A DNA stretch of 64,000 nucleotides, taken from assembly GCF_001638985.1 (NCBI RefSeq), contig NW_017265137.1, positions 709,054-773,053 of the forward strand, read 5' to 3'. This DNA comes from Phycomyces blakesleeanus NRRL 1555(-) (Eukaryota > Mucoromycota > Mucoromycetes > Mucorales > Phycomycetaceae). A model generated the notes under the pieces. The model saw nothing but the letters and a program-made list of their open reading frames with translations, did not search any database and was not told the origin of the DNA. Positions within the stretch are counted from its first letter, which is position 1. Every line of letters begins with the position of its first letter. Of the stretch, positions 10,152 through 21,833 are shown in pieces. The position numbers and the translations under genes were made by a program.

Positions 10152-10782
10152 TGTTGTGAATGAGTATTGATTACTGCTGAATCTGAGAGTAAGACTGAAG
10201 GATAAAATAATATCCTTAGCTATTCCAGTCAAACGGATCTCCCTTTATGATATTATCTAATACACAGATCATCATACACATAATTGATTATTTATTATTA
10301 TCACCATGACATGGGATATACAAATACATATACATTATATATATGGCATCATTATATTTCATCTACATATTTCTTTTATTATACAAATACTTAATTGAGA
10401 GACTACAACTACAACTATCTAATATTATGAAACATTACCCGAGTATCTGGGTCGGAATACTAAAATATTACCAATAGCATAAATGCTCTTCTTTACCAAA
10501 ACTCTTGGACTGATCTGACTGGAGAAGTATCATATCAATTGGTCTTTCCGGATCTTTCCAGAAGAACAATACTCCTGGAAGATGACTCATCGTGATAAAG
10601 ATTACTTAAGCACACATTGAATTACAAATTAGAAAAACATATAAATATCAGTAGATAGTTCCGTGTAGAAAGACAATCGAATTTTATCATTCTTTACTTT
10701 TCTTTTGAAATAAACAACCTACACAAGTTCTCACGAATTCTTTCGTCTATATTATATTTTGCTTTATTTTCTCCCCACAACA
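10152..10782 (+). repeat. 3' LTR of the chromovirus
   Basis: Offset by exactly 5,700 bp from the 5' LTR, with no difference seen line by line. Preceded by the purine-rich tract at 10140-10151 and followed by the target duplication ATGGT. Confidence 0.96.
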
Positions 10783-10877
10783 ATGGTAATCAATATTTGA
10801 GAGGAAGGGAGGTTGCGGAAATTTAATGTCAAATTATTGCAGATGAGCTGATATAAGAGTGAGATATACATATTATC

Positions 10878-11505
10878 TGTTGTGAATGAGTATTGATTAC
10901 TGCTGAATCTGAGAGTAAGATTGAAGGATAAAATAATATCCTCAGCTATTCCAGTCAAACGAATCTCCCTTTATGATATTATCTAATACACAGATCATCA
11001 TACACATAATTGATTATTTATTATTATCACCATGACATGGGATATACAAATACATATACATTATATATATGGCATCATTATATTTCATCTACATATTTCT
11101 TTTATTATACAAATACTTAATTGAGAGACTACAACTACAACTATTTAATATTATGAAACATTACCCGAGTATCTGGGTCGGAATACTAAAATATTACCAA
11201 TAGCATAAATGCTCTTCTTTACCGAAACTCTTGGACTGATCTGACTGGAGAAGTATCATATCAATTGGTCTTTCCGGATCTTTCCAGAAGAACAATACTC
11301 CTGGAAGATGACTCATCATGATAAAGATTACTTAAGCACACACTGAATTACAAATTAGAAAAACATATAAATATCAGTAGATAGTTCCGTGTAGAAAGAG
11401 GGAATTTGATCATTCTTTACTTTTCTTTTGAAATAAACAACCTACACAAGTTCTCACGAATTCTTTCGTCTATATTATATTTTGCTTTATTTTCTCCCCA
11501 CAACA
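10878..11505 (+). repeat. Solo LTR of the same family as the chromovirus
   Basis: 628 bp, same ends (TGTTGTGAATG...CTCCCCACAACA), with roughly ten substitutions and small indels relative to the full element's LTRs. It lies 95 bp downstream of the element. The flanks TTATC and TATAT do not form a target duplication, suggesting recombination between different copies or decay. Confidence 0.92.
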
Positions 11506-11879
11506 TATATGTTATAAAATATAGTAGTATACTTTTAAATATTAGTATATAGCTTTATTATCTTGCTATTTATTGAAGTCTATAAAGACAAGGGGATTGT
11601 ATAACGGTTCTATACTGTTTTAAATAAAGAAAAATAGAAGAAATAAGATTAATTAAGAGTGAAATAGCAATATTTTTAAATATTTAGCCTTTGCTTTTAA
11701 TATCTGGTAATATTCTGATATAAGCCGGAGTATTTGAATATAATATGAACTTAATTAATACGCAAGTATATATAAGTACTTAACCATTAAACAACTAGAA
11801 TATAAAAAAAAATACAGTGACTGTAACATTAGTAATATGCTTGAAATATGATAGTGGCACAACATATTCTAAGTATTCA

Positions 11880-13915
11880 ACTAATCGTCTGGCAAATAGA
11901 CATTTGTTTTTCTTTAGTCTAAGGTTTTCAATGTGACAAGCTTGAAATACTAGTTCGAGATGCTTAGCATGTTCGGAGAGTGACTTGGAAAAAATAAGTA
12001 TATCATCAATAAAGATATATGAAAATTTTCCAATATATTATTATAAAGTTATAGGCGTTGTTCTTTGAAAAGTAGACGGAGCTGATGAAAAACCAAAAGG
12101 CATAACTGTGAATTCATATGTCCTATGTCGTTTTACAACACCAATTTTTCAATCGAATATTGTGTAACCGGGATTTTCCAGAATCCACTCGCAGCATCCT
12201 GTGTGTAAAACCAGGTAGCTCCACCAAGTGAATCAAGCAAGTCATCAATATGAGATAAAGGGAAATCATCTTTAATTGTGATTTGATTTAATCTTCAGTA
12301 ATATATAATGAGGAGTAGTACTTTATCTCATTTCTTAACAAAGAAGACAGAGGAAGTTTACAATACTTGCAATGGAAGAATAAGGCCAAGCTCTAGAAGA
12401 TGATTTATTTCTATTTTGAGAGCTTTGTTTTCTTCTCAGATAAGTTGATAAGGTCTAAAGCAAATACGTTGGATAATGTTTGTGGGTATGTGATATTCCA
12501 AGAGATTGACTAAAATCAATCCACTATTTTCAGCATATGCACACTAGTTTTTATTTAAAAGATCATTGATAACGTTTGGTATTTTTGCTTCTTAATTTGA
12601 TGTTTCTGGGAGTAATTTGTCAACGTATTCTAGTAGTTGTTTTCCTGTGACAATATGTTCGTTTTGTTAGGATATATAGAGATTTTGTGCTTCATTGTTC
12701 TCCCAAAGTGATGTTACAAATTGTGTTCGTAAAACTTCGAATTGATTTTCTTGCAATAATTTGTCCTAATCTTTTTCAGGTGTTTTTGGTCCTTCTAGGC
12801 AGTAAGTCTGATGGGATTCCAGAGTTTCCCTTAAACAAATAGCATTTGTCAATAGCTAAATTGCAGCTATTGTCACCTTAAACATTCGACGACTCGGGCT
12901 AAAAGAATATATCCAGAGTACAAATTAATGTCTTATATATTTAGCCTTTGGGCATACAATTTTCTCAAACAAACTTAAACGAATAGTGATTGAATATTTT
13001 TGGGCTGACTGTTGTTGAACTGGTCTTGTTTCATCTTTTAGCTTAACATATCCAGATTCATGTTTTATTAGTATTATAATGGCTGAATTTTGAGGTCGAA
13101 GTTGTATTCCACAGGTTCGGAACCAGAGCATTCCAGAAAGTTAAGGGTCTTTGCTCGAGGGTTCACTTTTGACGCTCATAGTGTCTGATCTAAATTTCCG
13201 GCTATTTGTACTGGTACATACTTGATTATGTTGCATGGTTCTTTGGATTATACGTCAAGACTAGATATAGTTAGTTTGTCTCCAGTCGGCTTGAGTCCAA
13301 GTTTTTCTACTAGGTTTTGCCAATAATAGAAACACTTGCGTCAGAGTCAAAGATTACTGAGATAATATAGTTATTGATCATTATTGAAGCCTTTAGTGGC
13401 TGACTAACAGAGAAATTGTTGAAATTGCTTTTATAGTTATAAGTGATGTCATCACTGTATTCTTGGGCAGATTTGTATCTATTGGAGCCATTGATATAAT
13501 TTTCAGAGCCAATGTCATCCTCCATACTGTCAAATTCTTTATAAGTGTTATTATCAGCGTTGATATCGGTGCTAGTCTTGGTATCAGTATCCGTTTTGAA
13601 CTTAGTACTGATATAAGTGTCAGTCTCAATATCTGTGTTCTTATTGTTTTTAACCAAGTTGATAGGGGGAATTAGATTCTTTTTTAGTCCATGTAGATAA
13701 TAGAACTCACCTTTGATATCTTTTGAGGTGAATTTGTTCATTGCTAACCAGTCAGCAACGGTCAATTCTGCATCTGTTAGTAGTAGTGTATCCCAGACGC
13801 CGTCCTTTGATCTTTTTATTACTGGCAGTAATTTTGATGGGGTTCTTTTGGTTCTTATTTTATTTGTGGCTTTTCTAGGATCAAGAAAATCTGATGGTCC
13901 AGCTACTTGACTCAT
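11880..13915 (-). pseudogene. Decayed Ty3/gypsy gag-pol remnant of another lineage
   Basis: Read on the minus strand from 13915 downwards. An open stretch (13915-13310) encodes a gag/protease-like region with WDTLLLTDAELTVADWLAM and a retropepsin-like VIFDSDASV at about 13340, where the usual DSGA/DTGA glycine is replaced by Asp. Further down come relics of reverse transcriptase: IDDLLDSLGGATWF at about 12210-12262 and FIDDI (the YxDD box) at 12001-12015. Stops and frameshifts interrupt everything. The motif style (LDSLGGA.W) differs from the young chromovirus, so it is a separate, older insertion. No LTRs were assigned to it. Confidence 0.8.
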
Positions 13916-14401
13916 TCTTGTATTATATTTTATAGGAGAAAATCTTTTTGTTGCAACTGGGAATTGAGGAAAAAGATGTTTATTTGATGTGTATACAGCA
14001 GGTTTATTTTCTTTTTGACGGTTTGAGATTGAAGGTTCTGAAATGTCGGTGTCTACTCTATTTTTTGTTTAAGCAGTAAAGACAGAAACGGACTCAATGA
14101 GATTAACATTGGATTCATGGCTGTTTTATGGTGGGTTTTATATAAAATGAGCTCCAGTAGTCCTCTATACTAGTGCCCAAACCTTTTTCACTGTTGCTTT
14201 CTTGAAGGTTGGAACATTCTGGTCTTCGATACTCTTTTTGATCACATTCATAGAAGGTAAATGGTTTTCTTGGTTTTTCGGAGCCAACTAAATATATTTT
14301 TAAGGCTTTGAGTTCTTGTACGAGATGGAATAGGGCAGCATAAATGCTGGAGGCTTTGTCAGAGTTTTTTTTGGGGGTGATGTCTTCTAATTACTTGCAA
14401 A
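13916..14401. other. Spacer up to the inner end of the right arm
   Basis: Probably more decayed retroelement sequence (low-quality minus-strand reading continues), but nothing could be assigned with confidence. Confidence 0.4.
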
Positions 14402-17400
14402 TAATTGTGTCGACCAGATATAAATATATCAAATGAGTTTGGCCAAAAACAAACCTTTTCCAAAGCTAACTGTGTCAAATAATAAAGATATATATATAAA
14501 GAGAGACACAGAGGTATTCTTATCTGTTGTATTCTGTGCTTTGAGCTTAAAATACGCATTATTGTTCTGATTCCATTATATCGACTATATCAGAATTTGA
14601 TATATTCTAAGATATATAGTTAGCTTGATTAGATATAAGAATCGCTATATTTTTTTGATAAAATAATTATAGATACTGTATATTAAAAATAATGAAAAAA
14701 CAGAAGGGTTGCATAAAGAAAATAAAAAATTTCAACTAGGCTCTGTATCAAAAAGTAATGCTATTATCATAGAAAGAAAGAGAAAAAAGAAGGAATATTT
14801 ATACATACTATTAGATATGTAAAGTTACTATAGAATATTTATCATAATTCTTTAAATAAATGATTTGACAATTTTGCAGCAATATATACATACTAGAGTA
14901 TCAAAAATAAAGATTCAATAGTTAGCTTATTGTACTTTTACTATCACAATTATAAAATTAAAATTTTGCCTTTGAACATAGCTTTAAAGTGAATAACCCG
15001 TATTAGCTAAGACACGTTAATGTGCACTATAATAATAATACTTTAATTAATTAAAAGTAAGAGAAAACTCTGTATTTATAGCTGACAAGAGATATTGCAT
15101 ATATATTTAAAATTGTATAATTTTGTTGTGGTAGTTGAAGTTTTTGAAGTTGTTAAAAAGAATGCAAGATTTGAAAGTGAGGAACAAAGATTCGTGAGAA
15201 CTTGTGTAGGGTTTGCTTATTGAGAAAAGATTTGGTATCAAAATTTGACGAGGTTTCTACACTGAACTACCACTGCTATTTATATTGTTTTGGACTGGGA
15301 AAATTATATGACTGGGGTCAGGTAATCGATCCTATCTGAGCCTTATTCAGAGGAACGTGATCTTGGGATAATTAATGTATGATTAATTATATAAAGGTGT
15401 GTAGTCCCAATGAAGTGTTAACATCAAAAGTAAATGTGTTTGTGAGTCATAAGTATACTTGTAATAATTCATTGATGTATCACATATTATGATGATATCA
15501 TTATATAAAATATAATCACTATTGTGCATAATAAACCCGTGTTAAATAATAAAGTAGTTGGTAGACATTTTTGACTGGAATAGCTGAGGACTTATATTAT
15601 TTCCTTCAGACTTATTCTCAATTACAGCAGTAGTCAATACTCATTTACAACAAATTTAAATATATAAGAAAAGATTTTCGAGAAGCATTAAAATATCAAC
15701 TCATTTAATAATGAATATGATATTATTCTCTCAGAAAGGGTGATTCTTTAGTTACTTGTATTTCAAGATACTTTGTGAAATGAAACTAAACAGGTTGTGA
15801 TCAGAAGACTTAATTACCTTTCTTTATTTGTTTGGCGGATTTTTAAAAAAAAACAGGATGAGTATTAGATGAGATAAAAAGTGTGTAAAAAATATTTCTA
15901 CAAAGACATACAAAGGTTATTTAAAGCCAAACAATATCCAAATGTTCTCAGTGCCAGTACTATTCAATGTATCTATCAGGCAATACCAAGACGTTCTTAA
16001 AAAAATATGTGACAAAAAGTATAGAACTTTCACTAAAAACATAGGGCTCTTTATTTTCACATGAATTTGTTTTGATTTATCCTAAATAGGTATTTTACGC
16101 CTTATTTACTGCGCCATCCCCATTTTTTCTCTTATAACAATTGATACAAATCCCTATTGCCTGTCTACCCTTTTCTTCCTTCCCTTTTTCTTTTCATGGT
16201 CTTTGGTTTCCCACAGGTAGGAAAAATGCATTTCAATGTCTATATATTTCCATTCATATAAGACATATATTAATATTAATAATGAAAATGCATCACACAC
16301 ATGACTTCTAGTTAAGTTGCACACTATGATGTCCAGTCTAATAGCAGGTAAAACATTTTATACACACAATCAAACTTTGACACGGTCAACTACTAACTAC
16401 AGCACAATGTTTTTTGTACCTGTTTTCTTTTTGATCATATGTCCAAAATCCATTCCACTGTGGTTCACGAAAAAGTCTTTCATGTCGAGTTCATGTACAA
16501 GAAAAACTAGGTCGATTTCCAGCACAGAGAACACCTGGACAATTTCATGTACAAGGAAGACCAGTGCAATTTCCTGCGCAAGGAACACCTGGGCGATTTC
16601 CAGCACAAGAACCATCAAGGCGATTCCGTGCACAAGGAACACATGGGCGATTCCATGTACAAGGAACACCAGGGAGATTTCCTTCTCAAGGAACACTTGG
16701 GCGATTCCATGTACAAGGAACACCAGGGAGATTTCCTGCGCAAGGAACACTTGGGCGATTCCATGTACAAGGAACACCAGGGAGTTTTCCTTCTCAAGGA
16801 ACACTTGGGCGATTCCATGTACTAGGAACACCAGGGTGTTTTCCTTCTCAAGGAACACTTGGGCGATTCCATGTACTAAGAACACCAGGGTGTTTTCCTT
16901 CTCAAGGAACACTTGGGCGATTCCATGTACAAGGAACACCAGGGAGATTTCCTGCGCAAGGAACACTTGGGCGATTCCATGTACAAGGAACACCAGGGAG
17001 ATTTCCTTCTCAAGGAACACTTGGGCGATTCCATGTACAAGGAACACCAGGGAGATTTCCTTCTCAAGGAACACTTGGGCGATTCCATGTACAAGGAACA
17101 CCAGGGAGATTTCCTGCGCAAGGAACACTTGGGCGATTCCATGTACTAGGAACACCAGGGTGTTTTCCTTCTCAAGGAACACTTGGGCGATTCCATGTAC
17201 TAGGAACACCAGGGTGTTTTCCTTCTCAAGGAACACTTGGGCGATTCCATGTACAAGGAACACCAGGGAGATTTCCTGCGCAAGGAACACTTGGGCGATT
17301 CCATGTACAAGGAACACCAGGGAGATTTCCTTCTCAAGGAACACTTGGGCGATTCCATGTACAAGGAACACCAGGGAGATTTCCTGCGCAAGGAACACTT

Positions 17401-17741
17401 GGGCGATTCCATGTACAAGGAACACCAGGGCGTTTTCCTGCGCAAGGAACACTTGGGCGATTCCATGTACAAGGAACACCAGGGAGATTTCCTGCGCAAG
17501 GAACACTTGGGCGATTCCATGTACTAGGAACACCAGGGTGTTTTCCTTCTCAAGGAACACTTGGGCGATTCCATGTACTAGGAACACCAGGGTGTTTTCC
17601 TTCTCAAGGAACACTTGGGCGATTCCATGTACTAGGAACACCAGGGTGTTTTCCTTCTCAAGGAACACTTGGGCGATTCCATGTACAAGGAACACCAGGG
17701 AGATTTCCTGCGCAAGGAACACTTGGGCGATTCCATGTACA
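14402..17741. repeat. Right arm of the large inverted repeat
   Basis: Reverse complement of 1-3340, separated from it by an 11,061-bp spacer (3341-14401) full of retroelements. The tandem array inside this arm continues past 17741, so the pairing probably also extends beyond the left edge of the window. Confidence 0.95.
15124..15652 (-). repeat. Solo LTR (family B), right-arm mirror copy
   Basis: Reverse complement of 2090-2618, with its AATTT/AAATT flanks kept. The insertion therefore predates the inverted duplication. Confidence 0.9.
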
Positions 17742-19307
17742 AGGAACACCAGGGAGATTTCCTTCTCAAGGAACACTTGGGCGATTCCATGTACAAGGAA
17801 CACCAGGGAGATTTCCTGCGCAAGGAACACTTGGGCGATTCCATGTACAAGGAACACCAGGGCGTTTTCCTGCGCAAGGAACACTTGGGCGATTCCATGT
17901 ACAAGGAACACCAGGGAGATTTCCTGCGCAAGGAACACTTGGGCGATTCCATGTACTAGGAACACCAGGGTGTTTTCCTTCTCAAGGAACACTTGGGCGA
18001 TTCCATGTACTAGGAACACCAGGGTGTTTTCCTTCTCAAGGAACACTTGGGCGATTCCATGTACTAGGAACACCAGGGAGATTTCCTGCGCAAGGAACAC
18101 TTGGGCGATTCCATGTACAAGGAACACCAGGGAGATTTCCTTCTCAAGGAACACTTGGGCGATTCCATGTACAAGGAACACCAGGGAGATTTCCTGCGCA
18201 AGGAACACTTGGGCGATTCCATGTACTAGGAACACCAGGGAGATTTCCTGCGCAAGGAACACTTGGGCGATTCCATGTACTAGGAACACCAGGGAGATTT
18301 CCTGCGCAAGGAACACTTGGGCGATTCCATGTACAAGGAACACCAGGGTGTTTTCCTGCGCAAGGAACACTTGGGCGATTCCATGTACTAGGAACACCAG
18401 GGAGATTTCCTGCGCAAGGAACACTTGGGCGATTCCATGTACAAGGAACACCAGGGAGATTTCCTGCGCAAGGAACACTTGGGCGATTCCATGTACTAGG
18501 AACACCAGGGTGTTTTCCTTCTCAAGGAACACTTGGGCGATTCCATGTACTAGGAACACCAGGGTGTTTTCCTTCTCAAGGAACACTTGGGCGATTCCAT
18601 GTACAAGGAACACCAGGGAGATTTCCTTCTCAAGGAACACTTGGGCGATTCCATGTACAAGGAACACCAGGGAGATTTCCTGCGCAAGGAACACTTGGGC
18701 GATTCCATGTACTAGGAACACCAAGGAGATTTCTTGCAGAAGAACACAAACGGGATTTCATGTACAAGGATTCCCGAACGATTTCATGTACAAGGACACA
18801 AGGACGATTTCATGTTCAAGGACACAAGGTCGATTTCATGTACAAGGACACCAGGACGATTTCATGTACAAGGACACAAGGGGGATTTCATGTTCAAGGA
18901 CACAAGGTCGATTTCATGTTCAAGGACACAAGGTCGATTTCATGTACAAGGACACAAGGTCGATTTCATGTACAAGGACACCAGGTCGATTTCATGTACA
19001 AGGACACCAGGACGATTTCATGTTCAAGGACACCAGGTCGATTTCATGTACAAGGAAACAAGGACGATTTCATGTGCAAGGAACAGTAGTACTGGTTAAA
19101 CCATTCGCAGTTTATCTGCGAGGTAAGTAAATGCGTACACACACACATTTTTTAACATGACAAGTATATTAACTTTATAATATATTTTGCTTTTACTTCT
19201 CTACTTTTGCAGTGATCCCTGAATACCTCGTATTCTATTGGTCACGATATATCAAAAGGAATATACGTAAACATTTTCATGCAAAATGTGTATATCATGG
19301 TCTTTAA
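16407..19307 (+). CDS. Candidate spliced gene encoding a long repetitive, possibly secreted protein
   Basis: Tentative model: exons 16407-19122 and 19213-19307, about 936 residues. From the ATG at 16407 the protein starts MFFVPVFFLIICPKSIP, a possible signal peptide, then runs through 18-residue repeats built on IPCTRNTREIS and ARNTWA, rich in Cys, Thr, Arg and Asn. A clean donor (AG|GTAAGT) at 19123 and acceptor (TTTTGCAG) ending at 19212 join it to about 31 more open codons. A start at 16317 is also in frame. Against it: another plus-strand frame (QGTLGRFHVQGTPGRFPA type) and one minus-strand frame (VFLVHGIAQVFL type, 18724-16397) are equally open, so the frame is not proven. No known domain was recognised. 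Confidence 0.3.
16505..19085. repeat. 54-bp/27-bp tandem repeat array, right copy
   Basis: About 39 regular 54-bp units fill roughly 16620-18720. They are flanked by diverged 27-bp units at 16505-16620 and by a run of simpler 27-bp units, of the type caaggacaccaggacgattt, at 18724-19085. A higher-order period of 432 bp (eight units) is visible: 17200-17527 recurs at 17632-17959 with the same order of variants. This is minisatellite-like growth by unequal exchange. Confidence 0.95.
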
Positions 19308-19609
19308 CAGTGAGTCTCCGGGCTCTTTTCCAACTCGCTCATTGTAGACGCCTTATTTATAGGGCTTGTCTTAATATGAGATTCTGGTTTTTTTATTGAA
19401 CGCACTGCACTCTTTGGCGTCTAGTCATTGAGTTCGCTCAAGGTACCATGGCCTAAAATTGGTCCGTACTTTGAGCGATTCTACCTGCATTTACTGCAGT
19501 GGAAAAGAAACCAAAAGGGATTCCGTCTTGGACTTTATTGTTTGAGATGGAGAAGCTCCAATGTTTGAACCGGGGTAGACTTTTGACTGCTCTGGATTGT
19601 GAACTAGTG
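19308..19609. other. Unassigned sequence before the assembly gap
   Basis: Less AT-rich than its surroundings. An open stretch (19499 into the gap) reads KPKGIPSWTLLFEMEKLQC, which I do not recognise. It could be an exon cut by the gap. Confidence 0.3.
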
Positions 19610-19709
19610 NNNNNNNNNNNNNNNNNNNNNNNNNNNNNNNNNNNNNNNNNNNNNNNNNNNNNNNNNNNNNNNNNNNNNNNNNNNNNNNNNNNNNNNNNNN
19701 NNNNNNNNN
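19610..19709. other. Assembly gap of exactly 100 N
   Basis: Exactly 100 unknown bases, the convention for a scaffold gap of unknown size. Distances across it are not meaningful. Confidence 0.99.
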
Positions 19710-19907
19710 TAGTCCTCGCGTTGGCCTTGAAGTTATCGAGGGACCACTATAACCTTCTTAGTTTACTTGATCTCCTTTCACTTAACAACCCATGCCTGAG
19801 AACATATAAATATGAAGATATAGTTTTTTTTTTTTTAGAATATTTAATAGTTAGATTAATCTTCATCAACCCTCTTCATCTCATGTATGTCATTAACCAT
19901 TGAAATT

Positions 19908-19961
19908 CAATTAGGCATTGGCACGCAATTAGGCATTGGCATGCAATCAGGCATTGGCATA
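19908..19961. repeat. Three 18-bp tandem repeats
   Basis: Three near-identical units of the form caattaggcattggcatg follow one another just after the assembly gap. No function is evident. Confidence 0.8.
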
Positions 19962-21833
19962 CACTTGATATTACAAACACCAATCCGAGTAATATTTTAT
20001 TCCATATAGGTATTTACCGCCACATACTTAAAAGCTTTTGATGATTAACCTCTTTTTCTTTTTCACTCTTCTGGTGGAATATTCTTATGAGATCTCTATA
20101 GAGCTAAAATCTGGGCTAATTGGCAGCCTTACTATTACTATAAAATTATAACATTACTTCCACTCTTCTGCAGTATTAATCTTGTGGCAGGGAGCATTAT
20201 CTTCTTAGTAGATAGACTCGCTATTGTTACCTTCATTAAGAGCTTACATAGATAGGAGAATATTAATTTTCATTAGCTCATTGCGTGTGTCTTTGAACTT
20301 TCGGCTGACCCAAACATATTGTATCTTTCTAAATATTTTTCTGTATCAATTATGTAAACGAATTGCTCAAGTCGTGGCCGCAAGAAGAATATAATTTTTA
20401 TAGCTGGCGAAGAAATTACTTGAAAAGCACAAGAATTGTAATAATCAATCCCAACTGTATTTATCTATTTAAATTTCTCTCTCTTTCTTATTTAGTATTA
20501 ATTATTCAAATAAGCGTAGTTTACCACCAATCCTTTAGTAATAGCTTAGCAACATCTTACTAATTATCGAAATAACCATATAAACATCAAAAGATAAAAG
20601 TAATTTAAGTTCTCCTTACACACCACTTTTGTTTTTATTTTATTTTTCTTTAAAAAAACAAGCTGCGAAATACCAATATGCGGGCTAAGGATTTGTTAGA
20701 GAAGAGCAATACCTATTCTTATCTTTTCTTTAAGCTTTTGGGCCACTTCATCATATAAACCAACACTGCCTATATCACCTTTTGGAGTGTAAACAATAAT
20801 TATACAGAACTTATGTAAAATATGTCAAGGTTTTAAAGCCATGCTTTTCTCATTATACATGTACTATTATAGCATTACCTAATAAGATGTTGGATTTCTA
20901 ATCCAAAGAGCTTTATAGATATATAATCAATAAGCTTTAACTGGTAGCTTACAAAAAACTATATATTAGTAAGTTAATTAAAAGAACAAGCTGTTGTGCT
21001 GTTGGTAGTAGGTATGTTGAATAGTTTTGGCTGTGTGTGTGTTTGGAGTAAAATTATGAGAGTTTTACACGGTTATGTAAATTAAAATTTAAGGGCATCT
21101 CCAACAGCCACTTTTATCTCAATTTTTTATGTCAAATCTAAACTGTTAGTTACAAGTGGTACCCCCCAACAGCTCAATTTATTTTACTTTACGAACAATT
21201 TATTGTCCTGAATTTTATATTTATGCTAAATTTGACAGGGATTTAAAAGTTTTAACTGAAAAGGCTCTCAAAATTTATTTCAAAAAAAAAAAAGGATAAT
21301 TTGAACTGTTAAGTCAAGTAGCTTTTTTCCTAGCTGATTTGGCGGTTTTTTGGTTTTACGAAAGATAAAATTTAGCAAACTGTTTGAGATGCTCTAATAG
21401 TGGTTTGATCAGATTTAATTTCACCAAGCCAATTATGCTTATAGTGCATATATTATTCATTAAGAAAAAAAAACCTGGGATATTAGTATTATAACCACCT
21501 TCTGGTAAAGAATTTTAGTTTTATTCTTTTTTTTAAAGAAAGAAAGAACAATGCACTATTAGAAAATAGATCCACAGAATCAGTATATTGCATCAATTAG
21601 GATCGATTTGATCAAGATGTTTTGGATTTATTCGTCTTTTAAATAAGGACGATCTGATACATTTCATAAAAGCCTTTGTTCTAGTACAATAAATCAACTC
21701 TTTGACTTGTTTTTTTTTCTGTTAAAAATATATCAATATACTTGATAGACAACATTTCTTTAAAGTATAAAATAAGACAACTCTATACTTATATGAATCT
21801 TCTTTTTCACATCTATTACAAGCTTTAATAATC
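19962..21833. other. Gene-poor AT-rich region
   Basis: Short frames are present but none shows family motifs, codon bias or plausible splice structure. The last 100 bases are the likely promoter of the secreted cysteine-rich protein (TATA-like tataaaataag at about 21767). Confidence 0.55.

Larger units (their letters stand above)
4452..10782 (+). mobile_element. Full-length Ty3/gypsy chromovirus (LTR retrotransposon), very young
   Basis: A 6,331-bp element bounded by two 631-bp LTRs (4452-5082 and 10152-10782) that read identical on inspection, with termini TGTTGTG...CACAACA. It is flanked by the 5-bp target duplication ATGGT (4447-4451 and 10783-10787). Domain order is gag, zinc knuckle, protease, reverse transcriptase, RNase H, integrase, chromodomain, which is Ty3/gypsy chromovirus order. 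All catalytic motifs appear intact. The only visible lesion is a one-base frame change in an A7 run near 8243. LTR identity indicates insertion in the very recent past. Confidence 0.97.

Noticed and set aside
13463..13910. Plus-strand frames opposite the decayed gypsy protease region
   Set aside because: The minus strand carries the retropepsin-like motif; the plus-strand frames are simple antisense readings.
1..17741. The palindrome as the two ends of one giant foldback transposon
   Set aside because: No target duplication or transposase was found at the inner or visible outer ends, and the left end lies outside the window, so this cannot be supported.
16620..18720. Regularly spaced repeats resembling a CRISPR array
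   Set aside because: The units are contiguous with no unique spacers and the host is a eukaryote.
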